Source: a virus
Strand: one strand, 5' to 3'
IMG/VR virus record: IMGVR_UViG_3300029319_009044
Coordinates: 1 to 64,000 of that record
DNA length: 64,000 nt
Below the pieces are notes generated by a model that ran no database searches, was not told the origin of the DNA, and worked only from the letters and a program-made list of their open reading frames with translations. The translations under genes and the position numbers were made by a program. Of this stretch, positions 1 through 7,638 are shown piece by piece; the stretch's first letter is position 1; each line of letters begins with the position of its first letter.

Positions 1-49
1 CATGCTGCTTAGCATATTCTTTATCGCTATCAGTAAGTTCTATCGTCAT
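1..49 (-). CDS. Hypothetical protein, N-terminal fragment cut by the window edge
   Basis: Only the first 16 codons are visible (MTIELTDSDKEYAKQH); the rest lies beyond base 1. The ATG at 47-49 is supported by an upstream GGAACTA-N3-TATAAT element that ends six bases before it, an arrangement shared with three other minus-strand genes in this window. No function can be read from the fragment. Confidence 0.6.
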   Translation of the reverse strand, partial: MTIELTDSDKEYAKQH

Positions 50-55
50 ACTATT

Positions 56-71
56 ATTATAGTATAGTTCC
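56..71 (-). promoter_or_regulatory. GGAACTA-N3-TATAAT promoter of the left-edge gene
   Basis: Read on the minus strand: GGAACTA, three bases, TATAAT (56-61 on the plus strand), then six bases to the ATG. TATAAT matches the sigma70 -10 box. GGAACTA occupies the extended -10 region. The predicted transcript would begin at or next to the start codon. Confidence 0.55.
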
Positions 72-80
72 TTTTATTTT

Positions 81-257
81 CTACGAATTGAACTTTGCGT
101 ACCAATCCATAATTTCGTAATGAAAATCTTTTTCTGAGATATTATCCGATACTTCAATAAACCATTCAGGTTCACCAGAAGCTGGCTTCTCAAAAACATT
201 AATTTTATTCACTATAGGATCGTGACGAAAGATGTATTTTCCAATTTGTCCTTCCAT
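81..257 (-). CDS. Small hypothetical protein (58 aa)
   Basis: A 58-codon frame beginning MEGQIGKYIFRHDP and ending with WYAKFNS. Its ATG overlaps the stop codon of the upstream 75-residue gene (TAATG), which suggests translational coupling. A GGAACTA box also lies just upstream (269-275), inside the end of that gene, but with a poor -10 sequence. The protein is acidic and rich in aromatic residues, with no signal peptide or membrane segment. The family is not recognised. Support comes from gene packing rather than from homology. Confidence 0.55.
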   Translation of the reverse strand: MEGQIGKYIFRHDPIVNKINVFEKPASGEPEWFIEVSDNISEKDFHYEIMDWYAKFNS

Positions 258-484
258 TATATTAGACTTAGTTCCTCTGTTACTAGTTTAGTTAAATATA
301 GATGGCAAAATATATCTAATTCTTCTGATATATTCTCCCCAACCATTTTTTTATCTACATAATATACTTCCATCTTCGTTATGAGAGGAATAGATTTTTT
401 AATTTCATAATACGTATGAACTAATATCCCGGGTCCAAGTTCGGACTCCGGGATATAAGTTCTATGAATATTTATCCTGCCCAC
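257..484 (-). CDS. Small hypothetical protein (75 aa), GTG start
   Basis: The frame starts at a GTG at 482-484, inside the last codons of the DUF932 gene (13-base overlap), and its stop overlaps the ATG of the next gene. The only in-frame ATG lies about halfway in, so the GTG is favoured, though the start is uncertain. The product is soluble, with an acidic second half (VGENISEELDIF). No family is recognised. It forms one tightly packed minus-strand unit with its neighbours. Confidence 0.5.
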   Translation of the reverse strand: MGRINIHRTYIPESELGPGILVHTYYEIKKSIPLITKMEVYYVDKKMVGENISEELDIFCHLYLTKLVTEELSLI

Positions 485-1311
485 TTGATTGCTGGCTCTT
501 TAAGTATCCTGAGGGCTTTAGTCGAGAGAGTATTACCCATCAATGATCTTACAAGCTTCTCAGGTGATTGCTTTCTACTATGCGTTTCAAACTCAGTAAA
601 AGCATTTAGAGCATCCCAGCGTGACTCTCCGACGTTGCCTTGACCACTCTCGTATAGTTCAACGATCTTCTCTCGCTGATTAATCCTACGAGTAGACTCT
701 TCTTTCTCGACTGGAATAAGCTTTTGAGTAAGCTTAGCCATTTGATCTCGAGAAAACTTATTACTCTTTAGAAACTCAACAGTATCATTGAATCCAGTAA
801 AGTCTTCGATATTACGAACAATACGTCTTACCATACCTTCTACATTAGCATCAAAAGTATCAGAGTGACGAAGATTATCTCCACGACGCTTTTCAATAAG
901 ATGAAGAGCATTATCACATGCAATCCTATTAGTAGAAGGAGCGCACTTATTTGAGCTCATTCCAGTATTATCAATAACAGTATAGAAGTAACCATCAACT
1001 TTATCACCATCAACATCGATAGGCTCACCGAGCTTAGATCTAACTACTACTCGCTTACCATCACCAGCCATAGTATAACCATCATGCTGAATATTTCCTA
1101 CCCTATCACTAGCAGTATTAAGAATATCAAACATCTCTTCCATTTGAATTGGTCGATACTTCTTACCGCAACTACCAAGGTGTGCGCCATTATCGGAGCG
1201 TTCGAGAGCAAATACTCCGTTATGTTCACCGCGATCATTTTCAAGCGGTACTTTATTTACCTCAAAACGAGGTACATCTTCTAGCGTTTCTATTTCTTTT
1301 AAGAATCCCAT
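472..1311 (-). CDS. DUF932 family protein
   Basis: This 279-residue protein matches the DUF932 (phage/plasmid-like TIGR03299) family in length and layout. It has an N-terminal region with ALERSDNGAHLGSCGKKYRPIQ, a central RIACDNALHL stretch and a C-terminal ESRWDALNAFTEF block, which is the part of the family I know best. The family's biochemical role is not established; members are common on plasmids and large phages. It is read with the small genes downstream. Upstream lies GGAACTA-N3-TAAAAT (1341-1356), but unlike the other copies this one would give a leader of about 20 bases. Confidence 0.8.
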   Translation of the reverse strand: MGFLKEIETLEDVPRFEVNKVPLENDRGEHNGVFALERSDNGAHLGSCGKKYRPIQMEEMFDILNTASDRVGNIQHDGYTMAGDGKRVVVRSKLGEPIDVDGDKVDGYFYTVIDNTGMSSNKCAPSTNRIACDNALHLIEKRRGDNLRHSDTFDANVEGMVRRIVRNIEDFTGFNDTVEFLKSNKFSRDQMAKLTQKLIPVEKEESTRRINQREKIVELYESGQGNVGESRWDALNAFTEFETHSRKQSPEKLVRSLMGNTLSTKALRILKEPAIKWAG

Positions 1312-1340
1312 TTTTTTATTTTATTTTGTTCTACCTTTTT

Positions 1341-1356
1341 ATTTTAACCTAGTTCC
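1341..1356 (-). promoter_or_regulatory. GGAACTA-N3-TAAAAT element upstream of the DUF932 gene
   Basis: Minus strand: GGAACTA, GGT, TAAAAT, then 29 bases to the ATG. It shares the 3-base spacing of the other GGAACTA elements, but the -10 is imperfect and it overlaps the last codons (KELG) of the upstream gene, so chance is possible. Confidence 0.35.
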
Positions 1357-1796
1357 TTTAGATTAAATCTTTCAAATTTTTCTTCAGCTTTCTTAAAAGT
1401 ATCATAAATCTTTATCACTTCAGTAGTCAACTTTTCTTGTTTTCTAGCATCTCTTTCTTCTGTAGAATTATAATAAGCGTTATAAGAAGTAAATCTAGCT
1501 ACAGTAGTAAAGTTAAATACGTATTCTTGAAATGCATGCCTTAGTTCATGAAGTATACTACCTATAATATATCTTTTGTTTCCGTTAGTATCTAACTCCA
1601 TGGTATATAAGCGTTTACTCTTAGAAGTACGCTCCATAGTAGATTGTTCCTTTATCTTACTCTTCCATACTTTACATTCAATATTAATTTTTTTATCAAA
1701 ACCATTTTCAAATATATTAGTACAAATTTTTCCTAATAGTTCAAAATCTAATTTAGTTTCTTTTAGTATACGTTTCGTTGGATAGAAGTTTATCAT
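1344..1796 (-). CDS. Putative HEXXH zinc metallopeptidase
   Basis: The 150-residue product carries ILHELRHAFQ at about residues 81-90. HELRH (83-87) is a zinc-binding HEXXH motif on a predicted helix. About 26 residues later comes STEERDAR (111-118), whose Glu could be the third zinc ligand, as in glutamate-zincin folds such as IrrE/ImmA-like or SprT-like proteins. There is no signal peptide, so it would act inside the host cell. Its ATG overlaps the stop of the preceding 62-residue gene (ATGA). The substrate is unknown; a role in host takeover or protein processing is only a guess. The exact peptidase family cannot be fixed by eye. Confidence 0.55.
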   Translation of the reverse strand: MINFYPTKRILKETKLDFELLGKICTNIFENGFDKKINIECKVWKSKIKEQSTMERTSKSKRLYTMELDTNGNKRYIIGSILHELRHAFQEYVFNFTTVARFTSYNAYYNSTEERDARKQEKLTTEVIKIYDTFKKAEEKFERFNLKELG

Positions 1797-1981
1797 CCTA
1801 TTCTTTTTATAACTGGTTTATCAACTCCTTCTGAAAGAAGTTTATCTCTTACCTTTTTAGCATCTTCATAATTATCGATGCGTTCCTTATGAAAACGCAG
1901 AAGACCAGATACATTATCGCGATATTCGATAATGTATTTTCCGTATTCAAAGGGTTTTATTGGCGGTCTGCGCCTTTTCAT
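1793..1981 (-). CDS. Small basic hypothetical protein (62 aa)
   Basis: Starts MKRRRPPIKPF and is strongly basic (many Lys and Arg), which would suit nucleic-acid binding, but no domain is recognised. It has its own GGAACTA-N3-TATAAT promoter six bases before the ATG, and its stop overlaps the start of the HEXXH protein gene by four bases, so the two should be made together. The promoter type suggests early or middle expression. Confidence 0.6.
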   Translation of the reverse strand: MKRRRPPIKPFEYGKYIIEYRDNVSGLLRFHKERIDNYEDAKKVRDKLLSEGVDKPVIKRIG

Positions 1982-1987
1982 ACAATA

Positions 1988-2003
1988 ATTATATAGTAGT
2001 TCC
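1988..2003 (-). promoter_or_regulatory. GGAACTA-N3-TATAAT promoter of the 62-aa gene
   Basis: Minus strand: GGAACTA (1997-2003), CTA, TATAAT (1988-1993), six bases, ATG. It lies back-to-back with the late promoter of the plus-strand gene at 2028 inside a 46-base gap. Confidence 0.6.
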
Positions 2004-2016
2004 TTCCGAGTTCCAC

Positions 2017-2022
2017 TAAATA
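2017..2022 (+). promoter_or_regulatory. Late promoter TAAATA, gene at 2028
   Basis: TAAATA followed by five bases and then GTG. The spacing selects the GTG at 2028; the ATG two bases earlier runs at once into a stop. Confidence 0.65.
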
Positions 2023-2027
2023 ATAAT

Positions 2028-2501
2028 GTGTTAGAACTAAAAATATTAGAATATAGTAAGGAAAAACAAGCTAAACTTCTCGAACCAGCGAAAAGAGCTC
2101 ATAAGAAACCGGATATTGGAGTAGAGATTAACAATAAGTCTGCTTATTATGTCATTAGAGACTGTGCGATGATTACTCAGAAGTATCTTGTTTTACATAT
2201 ATGGGGAACGTATAATGATCCCTTTAAAGATCTTAAAGGTAAATTTACTACAGATGATGTCACGGACTTTTTAAAAAGAGCAAAATCAGATGCTACCACA
2301 AATCAAATTAAGGATGTAATTATTTCCGCAATGCGAGATAAATTTGATACAACTGTTACTACATCTTCTTCATTTGACTACAGTGTTGAAGAAGATGATA
2401 TTTATGGTTACTACGGAGAAGCGGAGCAAACTGATGATGATTTCGTAGAGCAAGAGATGACTGAAGAGGAAATGTTTTTGAAATTCTTTTCTGTATCTTA
2501 A
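2028..2501 (+). CDS. Late protein of unknown function (157 aa)
   Basis: The GTG start is chosen by the TAAATA spacing, since the overlapping ATG reads ATG-TGT-stop. The first 100 residues are mixed helix/strand with no recognised domain. The C-terminal 45 are very acidic (EEDDIYGYYGEAEQTDDD) and end EEEMFLKFFSVS. An acidic-hydrophobic C-terminus loosely resembles the sliding-clamp-binding tails of T4 gp33 and gp55, but I do not claim either identity. It abuts the tail-fibre gene end to end on the opposite strand. The late promoter suggests a virion, assembly or late-transcription role. Confidence 0.7.
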   Translation: MLELKILEYSKEKQAKLLEPAKRAHKKPDIGVEINNKSAYYVIRDCAMITQKYLVLHIWGTYNDPFKDLKGKFTTDDVTDFLKRAKSDATTNQIKDVIISAMRDKFDTTVTTSSSFDYSVEEDDIYGYYGEAEQTDDDFVEQEMTEEEMFLKFFSVS

Positions 2502-5500
2502 TTACCCAACTGATATTTTTAAATCAGTACCATCACGCCAAAGGTCTCCTGCTACTCCAGGATCAGACGTTGGTAAGTTTGGCATATTAACTTTAGTTGT
2601 TAGCAAATTAGTTGATATATTATCTCCATCTAACTGAATATAATTGCAAACTCCCCCAGAACCATTATCTGTTCTTAAGAAAACATCCTGATTATCAACT
2701 GAGTTTGTTATGTATAGATCACCGGTTTTATTGTTAATGTATGAATTATCGGCCGTATGAACCAGTTCTAAATCTCCACTTGATCCAGCTTGTAAGAAAA
2801 CATCATCTTGCGCTCTAATATTTTTGTAAGCTCTCGTTAAAGTACCACCACCATCTATTTGTAGATAATTAGTTACTCCTCCGGAACCATCATCAGACTG
2901 GAAGAGGATATCTCCATCGTCTTGATAGTTAGCAATGTATAAGTCATTAGTTGTATTTCTTATATTAGAATTAGTACCATCATGCCATATTGATAAATCA
3001 TAACCGGATCCGTAATATGACTGAATGTTATCTGCATTCAGTGTGCCTTTGTGATGGTTAAGTATTTCACTGTTTCCGTCTATTGTAAAATAATCAGTTG
3101 TTCCGCCACTACCATCATCAGTCTTAAAGACAATACAACCATTATCCTGAGAATTTCTAATTTCTAAATTGCAGTTTGTGGTATTAAAAAGAGTTTTAGT
3201 GCCATCATGATACATAGCAAAATCTTTGCCTGAACCTAAAGATATTAACGAGTTGTCTGGCCAATTTGTGTAAAGTGCTGTTGAAGAACTGCCATCATGT
3301 GTTGCTGAAGACCCATCTAAAAAGAAATAGGTTGCTACACCACCAGCCCCATCATCATCCTTGAAAATGATATCTTTATCGTCAGCGTATTGTGTAATTG
3401 TTAAATTACCTTCTAAATTTTCAATAGTTGTATCTGTTCCATCGTGCCTAAAACGCAAATCAGCATTATTTCCCAAACCTAAATATGAAAAATCAGGAAA
3501 TATTGTAAAAGGATGACCAGTAGAAAGGGAGCTATCTAAATAGAAGTAGGTTTCATAGCCTCCACTACCATCATCAGCTCTAAATATAATATCTTTATCA
3601 TTTGCAAAATTTGAAATGTAAAAATCACCAAGATAATTAGTTATACCAGAGTTAGTACCGTCATGACTGATCTTAAGATCACCACCATTACCAAACATCG
3701 CTTCAACACCATCTAAAACCTGTATATCTTTGGTAAACTTAACTACTGAGTTTTGTCCATCTACTCTAAAATATTCTGTAACATCACCAGAACCATCATC
3801 ACTTCTAAATATTATAGATTTATCATCCTTTTCATTTTGTATGTATAAATCTCCTTCAGTATTTGCTATTGAAGAGTCTGTACCATTATGTCTTATCTTT
3901 AAATCAGCACCAGATCCAAAGCATGCATAGTAATTATCAGCTAACGATAAACCAGTTAAAGATGCAGAACATCCAAATATCTGACCATCTCTTTCAATAC
4001 AAAATCTTGTATTGCCGTTATCTTGAACCCGAAGTAAATCATCACTATCACCATCAAGACCAGTAACATTTACTCTAATACCACTTGCGTTATTAGTAGA
4101 GCATGCTGTAATTATTGGTCCAGCTGCTTCCATGTTTATACTACTAACTCCTTTGAGCCCTTGACTACTAATAGTTCCTGCTACTGTAAGAGAGCAAGCC
4201 GGGGCGGTAGTACCTATTCCTACCTTACCATCAGAAAGAATACGCATTGCTTCTTCATCGGCTACATCAAAGGCTAGACTGTCGCCATTGTGTCTGTACC
4301 GAATCATTCCCCTATTAGAATCATCGTCATCACCAAATACAATTTGATTTTGACCTGCCGAGCCTCCTGACCTCATGAAAAATTGAGTAGTTGCATCTGT
4401 GGCAGTGTTCCGCAAACGAATATCCGCACCCGATCCTTCAACATCGAGTAAGAAATTCGGGGTACTAGTTCCTATACCAACATTACCTCCATTTAAAAAA
4501 CTATCACCACTAGAGTTTAAACAAAGTTTATTTACTCCACTACTGTTATTAAGAATAAATTCTCCATGCTGATATCCCTCACTACTCCTTTGCATAGTAG
4601 CTACCTGAATACCAGCATTATTCAAAGTAGTTATTTCACCCTTAACGGAAAGTTCTTGAGGAGGTGTATTAGTGCCTATACCGACACTACCTCCGAAGTA
4701 ATTAGGTGATGTTCCTACAGCACTAAGTTGATTTCCGGTTATATCCCCATTTGCGCTTATGTCTCCTGTAACACTAAAGCCAGATAATTCAAATTCGTAA
4801 TTAATTTCTCCAGCCGAAAGTAAAGTAGATGCATATATCCTTTCAGCATTTATTTCCCCGTTAACGGTTAAATTACCATCCATTGTACCACCATCAGCAA
4901 ATTGCTTAGCTACAGATCCTCCACCCCCGCCATATGTATCAACAGCTCTCCGTAGAGTCATTAACTGTTGCTGAAAAGTATTAGTTAAATTTGTTTGAAT
5001 ATCATCTTGTATTTTTTTAGGATCAATTATTACATTTTTATCCCCGTACTGCTCAATTACAGTAGCTGCTTCATTTTGATAATTTGCAAATTTTGATAGT
5101 AAATCTTCTTTATTTTCTTCAATTAAATCAAAAATATATGCTTTAACTTTAGATTCTTCACCTGAAAAAGATTCTTCTATAACTTGTAATTTAGTATCAA
5201 AATAAGATCTAGCTGATTGCTCCGCTTTTGTAAACTTAGACTCTAAGGCTTCTTCTATATATTTCATAGAAGAGTCTAAAGTATCCTCTAACCCTTTCTT
5301 TACATTGCCTACACGACTTAGGGTTTTATTAAAGCTCTTATTTAATTCATTATGAATATCAACTTTTGCCTTTGATATAGATACAACTTCAGCATCTAAT
5401 TGCTTAAATTTTAAATTTATATCTTCATTAAGATCATCAATTTTTAAATCTAAGTTTTCTTGTAATAAATTAAAAGATTCTTTATTTTTCTTATCTTTAT

Positions 5501-6209
5501 CTTCAACTAATTTTATTAGTGTTGAAGTATAAATTTCATCAGTTAGATCCTTTAAGTTTTCTTTTAGTAAATCAACTGACTTATTATGTTCTTGTTTTAC
5601 TGCTGTAGTTAATTCATCACTATGATCATTTAATGACTCTCTAATATAAATTTTTAGCTTATCTTTTAAATTATCCTCTAACTGTATATTAGTTTCATAC
5701 AATTCTAATTTAGTATTTTCAGTTAAATTTAAAAACTCTTCTACAAATGAATTACGAGCATTAGAAATTATATCGTTTATTTTACTCTCTTTTAAATCTA
5801 ATGACTCTACTAGTTTTTTAATTTTTGCTTCATGTTGTTGTTTCTCTAGTTTAGTACTTGAAATTCTAGCTTGATCTATTTCATGAATAATACTTTCCTT
5901 AAAAAGACCAGAACTTTTTGGTGTATTACTATTAATAGTTTTTTTGTTGACAGTATTACTATTAAATAAGATCTCTTGAGGTCCTTTATTTAAAATAAAT
6001 TGGGCTTTATACTTCTTATTACCTACTTCTACTGGTACAGATACAACAGGTTGACCTTTATAGGTAGTTTCTTTCTCTGCTATATATGTTGAACCATTTA
6101 TCTCAAATTCAAAGACATCGAAAAAAACTTCTTCTAAGCTTTCAACAGTTAAGATGTTATGATTTGAGCTAGTATAGGTAGGTTTTACCTTTTCGCTAAA
6201 CAGTTTCAT
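2502..6209 (-). CDS. Long tail fibre protein with six beta repeats
   Basis: A 1235-residue fibre. The first ~100 residues are a compact beta domain, probably for attachment. About 100-430 is a long acidic/basic heptad-rich region, probably a trimeric coiled coil. Next come GTSTP-rich shaft segments with repeated VGIGT-T-P motifs. From about residue 760, six ~65-residue repeats follow, each with an FGSG-DL-I-HDGT-S-I core and then DLYI and a DDGSGG turn. The protein ends LPTSDPGVAGDLWRDG and a short LKIS tail, a tip shared with the adhesin at 11752-14139. The start at 6209 (MKLF) is preferred because a TAAATA ends five bases before it; the ATG six bases upstream overlaps the promoter. It probably binds the host surface. 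Confidence 0.85.
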   Translation of the reverse strand: MKLFSEKVKPTYTSSNHNILTVESLEEVFFDVFEFEINGSTYIAEKETTYKGQPVVSVPVEVGNKKYKAQFILNKGPQEILFNSNTVNKKTINSNTPKSSGLFKESIIHEIDQARISSTKLEKQQHEAKIKKLVESLDLKESKINDIISNARNSFVEEFLNLTENTKLELYETNIQLEDNLKDKLKIYIRESLNDHSDELTTAVKQEHNKSVDLLKENLKDLTDEIYTSTLIKLVEDKDKKNKESFNLLQENLDLKIDDLNEDINLKFKQLDAEVVSISKAKVDIHNELNKSFNKTLSRVGNVKKGLEDTLDSSMKYIEEALESKFTKAEQSARSYFDTKLQVIEESFSGEESKVKAYIFDLIEENKEDLLSKFANYQNEAATVIEQYGDKNVIIDPKKIQDDIQTNLTNTFQQQLMTLRRAVDTYGGGGGSVAKQFADGGTMDGNLTVNGEINAERIYASTLLSAGEINYEFELSGFSVTGDISANGDITGNQLSAVGTSPNYFGGSVGIGTNTPPQELSVKGEITTLNNAGIQVATMQRSSEGYQHGEFILNNSSGVNKLCLNSSGDSFLNGGNVGIGTSTPNFLLDVEGSGADIRLRNTATDATTQFFMRSGGSAGQNQIVFGDDDDSNRGMIRYRHNGDSLAFDVADEEAMRILSDGKVGIGTTAPACSLTVAGTISSQGLKGVSSINMEAAGPIITACSTNNASGIRVNVTGLDGDSDDLLRVQDNGNTRFCIERDGQIFGCSASLTGLSLADNYYACFGSGADLKIRHNGTDSSIANTEGDLYIQNEKDDKSIIFRSDDGSGDVTEYFRVDGQNSVVKFTKDIQVLDGVEAMFGNGGDLKISHDGTNSGITNYLGDFYISNFANDKDIIFRADDGSGGYETYFYLDSSLSTGHPFTIFPDFSYLGLGNNADLRFRHDGTDTTIENLEGNLTITQYADDKDIIFKDDDGAGGVATYFFLDGSSATHDGSSSTALYTNWPDNSLISLGSGKDFAMYHDGTKTLFNTTNCNLEIRNSQDNGCIVFKTDDGSGGTTDYFTIDGNSEILNHHKGTLNADNIQSYYGSGYDLSIWHDGTNSNIRNTTNDLYIANYQDDGDILFQSDDGSGGVTNYLQIDGGGTLTRAYKNIRAQDDVFLQAGSSGDLELVHTADNSYINNKTGDLYITNSVDNQDVFLRTDNGSGGVCNYIQLDGDNISTNLLTTKVNMPNLPTSDPGVAGDLWRDGTDLKISVG
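2640..3935 (-). repeat. Six ~65-residue beta repeats in the tail fibre
   Basis: Each unit carries G-(S/N)-G-x-DL-x-(I/F)-x-H-x-G-T, then a DLYI-type strand and a DDGSGG turn before a YF-x-(L/I/V)-DG end. The last unit is the most diverged (LVHTADNSY). Confidence 0.8.
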
Positions 6210-6214
6210 ATACA

Positions 6215-6220
6215 TATTTA
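6215..6220 (-). promoter_or_regulatory. Late promoter TAAATA of the tail fibre gene
   Basis: TAAATA on the minus strand with five bases to the ATG at 6207-6209. It gives the fibre its own late promoter, separate from the sugar operon upstream. Confidence 0.65.
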
Positions 6221-7201
6221 TTACTTAGCTCTATATTTCTCTACGTAATATTTAACTGTTGATGATAAATTAAATTTATTTTGCTTCTTTACTGATTTAA
6301 GATTATGTTTTGAAGAAAGCTGGTATTTAAAGTCGTGTCCTTTTCTATCTTGAACGAATTCTAAGTAGTCACTTCTCTTTCTTTTATAATTAGGAAATTG
6401 ATGTTCGATCTCTTTAATGACTTTTTTAATTAATTCAAGATTATTACAAACTAAATTACCTACAATATTATATATTTTAGCAGGTACATCATCAAACAAT
6501 ACCTCTATAATTGCTTTTGCATGATCTTGAGCATGTATCCATTCTCTTATATTTTTTCCATTACCATACACAGGTACTTTTTTACCAAGTATTACTGATC
6601 TTATTATAGTAGGAATTAATTTTTCATCGTGTTGTCTAGCTCCATAATTATTACAACATCTAGTAATAGAAGCATCTATTCCAAAAGTAGTAACATAAGA
6701 TTGTACTAATAAGTCTGATCCAGCTTTAGTAGCTGAGTAAGGTGACCTAGGGGCTAAAGGACTATCTTCAGAAAAAGGAGGATCATCTTTGTCTAAATGA
6801 CCATACACTTCATCTGTAGATACATGTATCATTCTAGCTTTATGCTTCCTAACTAATTCTAAAATTTTAGAAGTGCCTACCAAATTAGAGTCAACAAAAG
6901 ATAATGGATTATCTATAGATCTATCTACATGAGATTCTGCTGCTAAGTGTAGAACATAGTCTATTTTTTTATCGATAAATTCTAAAGGATTAGCCATGTT
7001 AAGTCTCCAATGTTCATCATTAGATATATCTATAAAATGATTTTGTACTCTTTCGTCTTTTACTATATTTTCTGCAGAAGAACCTACTCCCATTTTATCA
7101 ATATTGTATATAAAAAGCTCTTTATCTTTTAGTTTTAAAAGCTCTTTAATAACATATGACCCAATAAAGCCACATCCCCCGGTTACTAGATATGTACTCA
7201 T
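6221..7201 (-). CDS. rmlB: dTDP-glucose 4,6-dehydratase (RmlB-like)
   Basis: A 326-residue extended short-chain dehydrogenase. The NAD-binding glycine motif GGCGFIGSY is at 8-16. HLAAESHVDRSI at about 85-96 is characteristic of this dehydratase. The catalytic TDE triad (129-131, in STDEVYG) and the Y155-x3-K159 pair are intact. The length is close to bacterial RmlB (about 330-360). It should convert an NDP-glucose, usually dTDP-glucose, to the 4-keto-6-deoxy sugar. It is the last gene of a tightly overlapping operon with a cytidylyltransferase and an RmlD-like reductase, which suggests deoxysugar synthesis for virion or host surface glycans. The nucleotide specificity is inferred. Confidence 0.85.
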   Translation of the reverse strand: MSTYLVTGGCGFIGSYVIKELLKLKDKELFIYNIDKMGVGSSAENIVKDERVQNHFIDISNDEHWRLNMANPLEFIDKKIDYVLHLAAESHVDRSIDNPLSFVDSNLVGTSKILELVRKHKARMIHVSTDEVYGHLDKDDPPFSEDSPLAPRSPYSATKAGSDLLVQSYVTTFGIDASITRCCNNYGARQHDEKLIPTIIRSVILGKKVPVYGNGKNIREWIHAQDHAKAIIEVLFDDVPAKIYNIVGNLVCNNLELIKKVIKEIEHQFPNYKRKRSDYLEFVQDRKGHDFKYQLSSKHNLKSVKKQNKFNLSSTVKYYVEKYRAK

Positions 7202-7638
7202 TTCTTTTTAACTATATCTGGATTTTGTTTTATAGTTTGCAATGTAATCAAATCTTTTATTCTAGTAGTTGACCACTCATGAGATCTTGTGGTATAAATT
7301 ACTCTAGGTGGTAAGTCATCTCCTGTAAATGGTTTAGCTATATAATCTTCTCCTAAGATACGAATGTCAGGTTTAAAGAATTTTATTAAATCATATAACT
7401 CTTCTTCGGTTTGATACATATAGACTTCGTCTATATACTGAATTGCCATTAAAGTCTTATATCTCTCATAATACGGTATTACAGGCTTGTATTTAGTATA
7501 TCTAGTTGAAGAAGGGTCTTTTTGCAAAAAGACTAAAAATCTATTACAATGTCTTTTAGCTTCTTCAAAAGTATAAATATAACCCGGGTGAAGTAAGTCG
7601 AAACTTCCAGCAGTAAACCCTACAATTTCTTTATTCAT
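7198..7638 (-). CDS. Cytidylyltransferase-like nucleotidyltransferase
   Basis: A 146-residue protein of the TagD/RfaE-type nucleotidyltransferase fold. FTAGSFDLLHPGY (8-20) is the N-terminal signature; the usual HxGH is HPGY here, so the second His is a Tyr. ILGEDY (94-99) and STTRIKDLI (123-131, the ISSTxIK-type motif) are present. The family activates small phosphorylated alcohols or sugars with CTP or ATP. It overlaps RmlB by four bases and the RmlD-like gene by eight, so it should serve the same glycan pathway. The substrate cannot be told from sequence, and the Tyr substitution makes catalysis somewhat less certain. Confidence 0.7.
   Translation of the reverse strand: MNKEIVGFTAGSFDLLHPGYIYTFEEAKRHCNRFLVFLQKDPSSTRYTKYKPVIPYYERYKTLMAIQYIDEVYMYQTEEELYDLIKFFKPDIRILGEDYIAKPFTGDDLPPRVIYTTRSHEWSTTRIKDLITLQTIKQNPDIVKKK

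Noticed and set aside
2508-2530. Hairpin ACTGAT/ATCAGT just past the 2028-2501 gene as a terminator
   Set aside because: A 6-bp AT-rich stem with no following T-run on either strand.
6213-6215. ATG at 6213-6215 as the tail fibre start
   Set aside because: It overlaps the TAAATA promoter; the next in-frame ATG six bases on has the standard five-base spacing.
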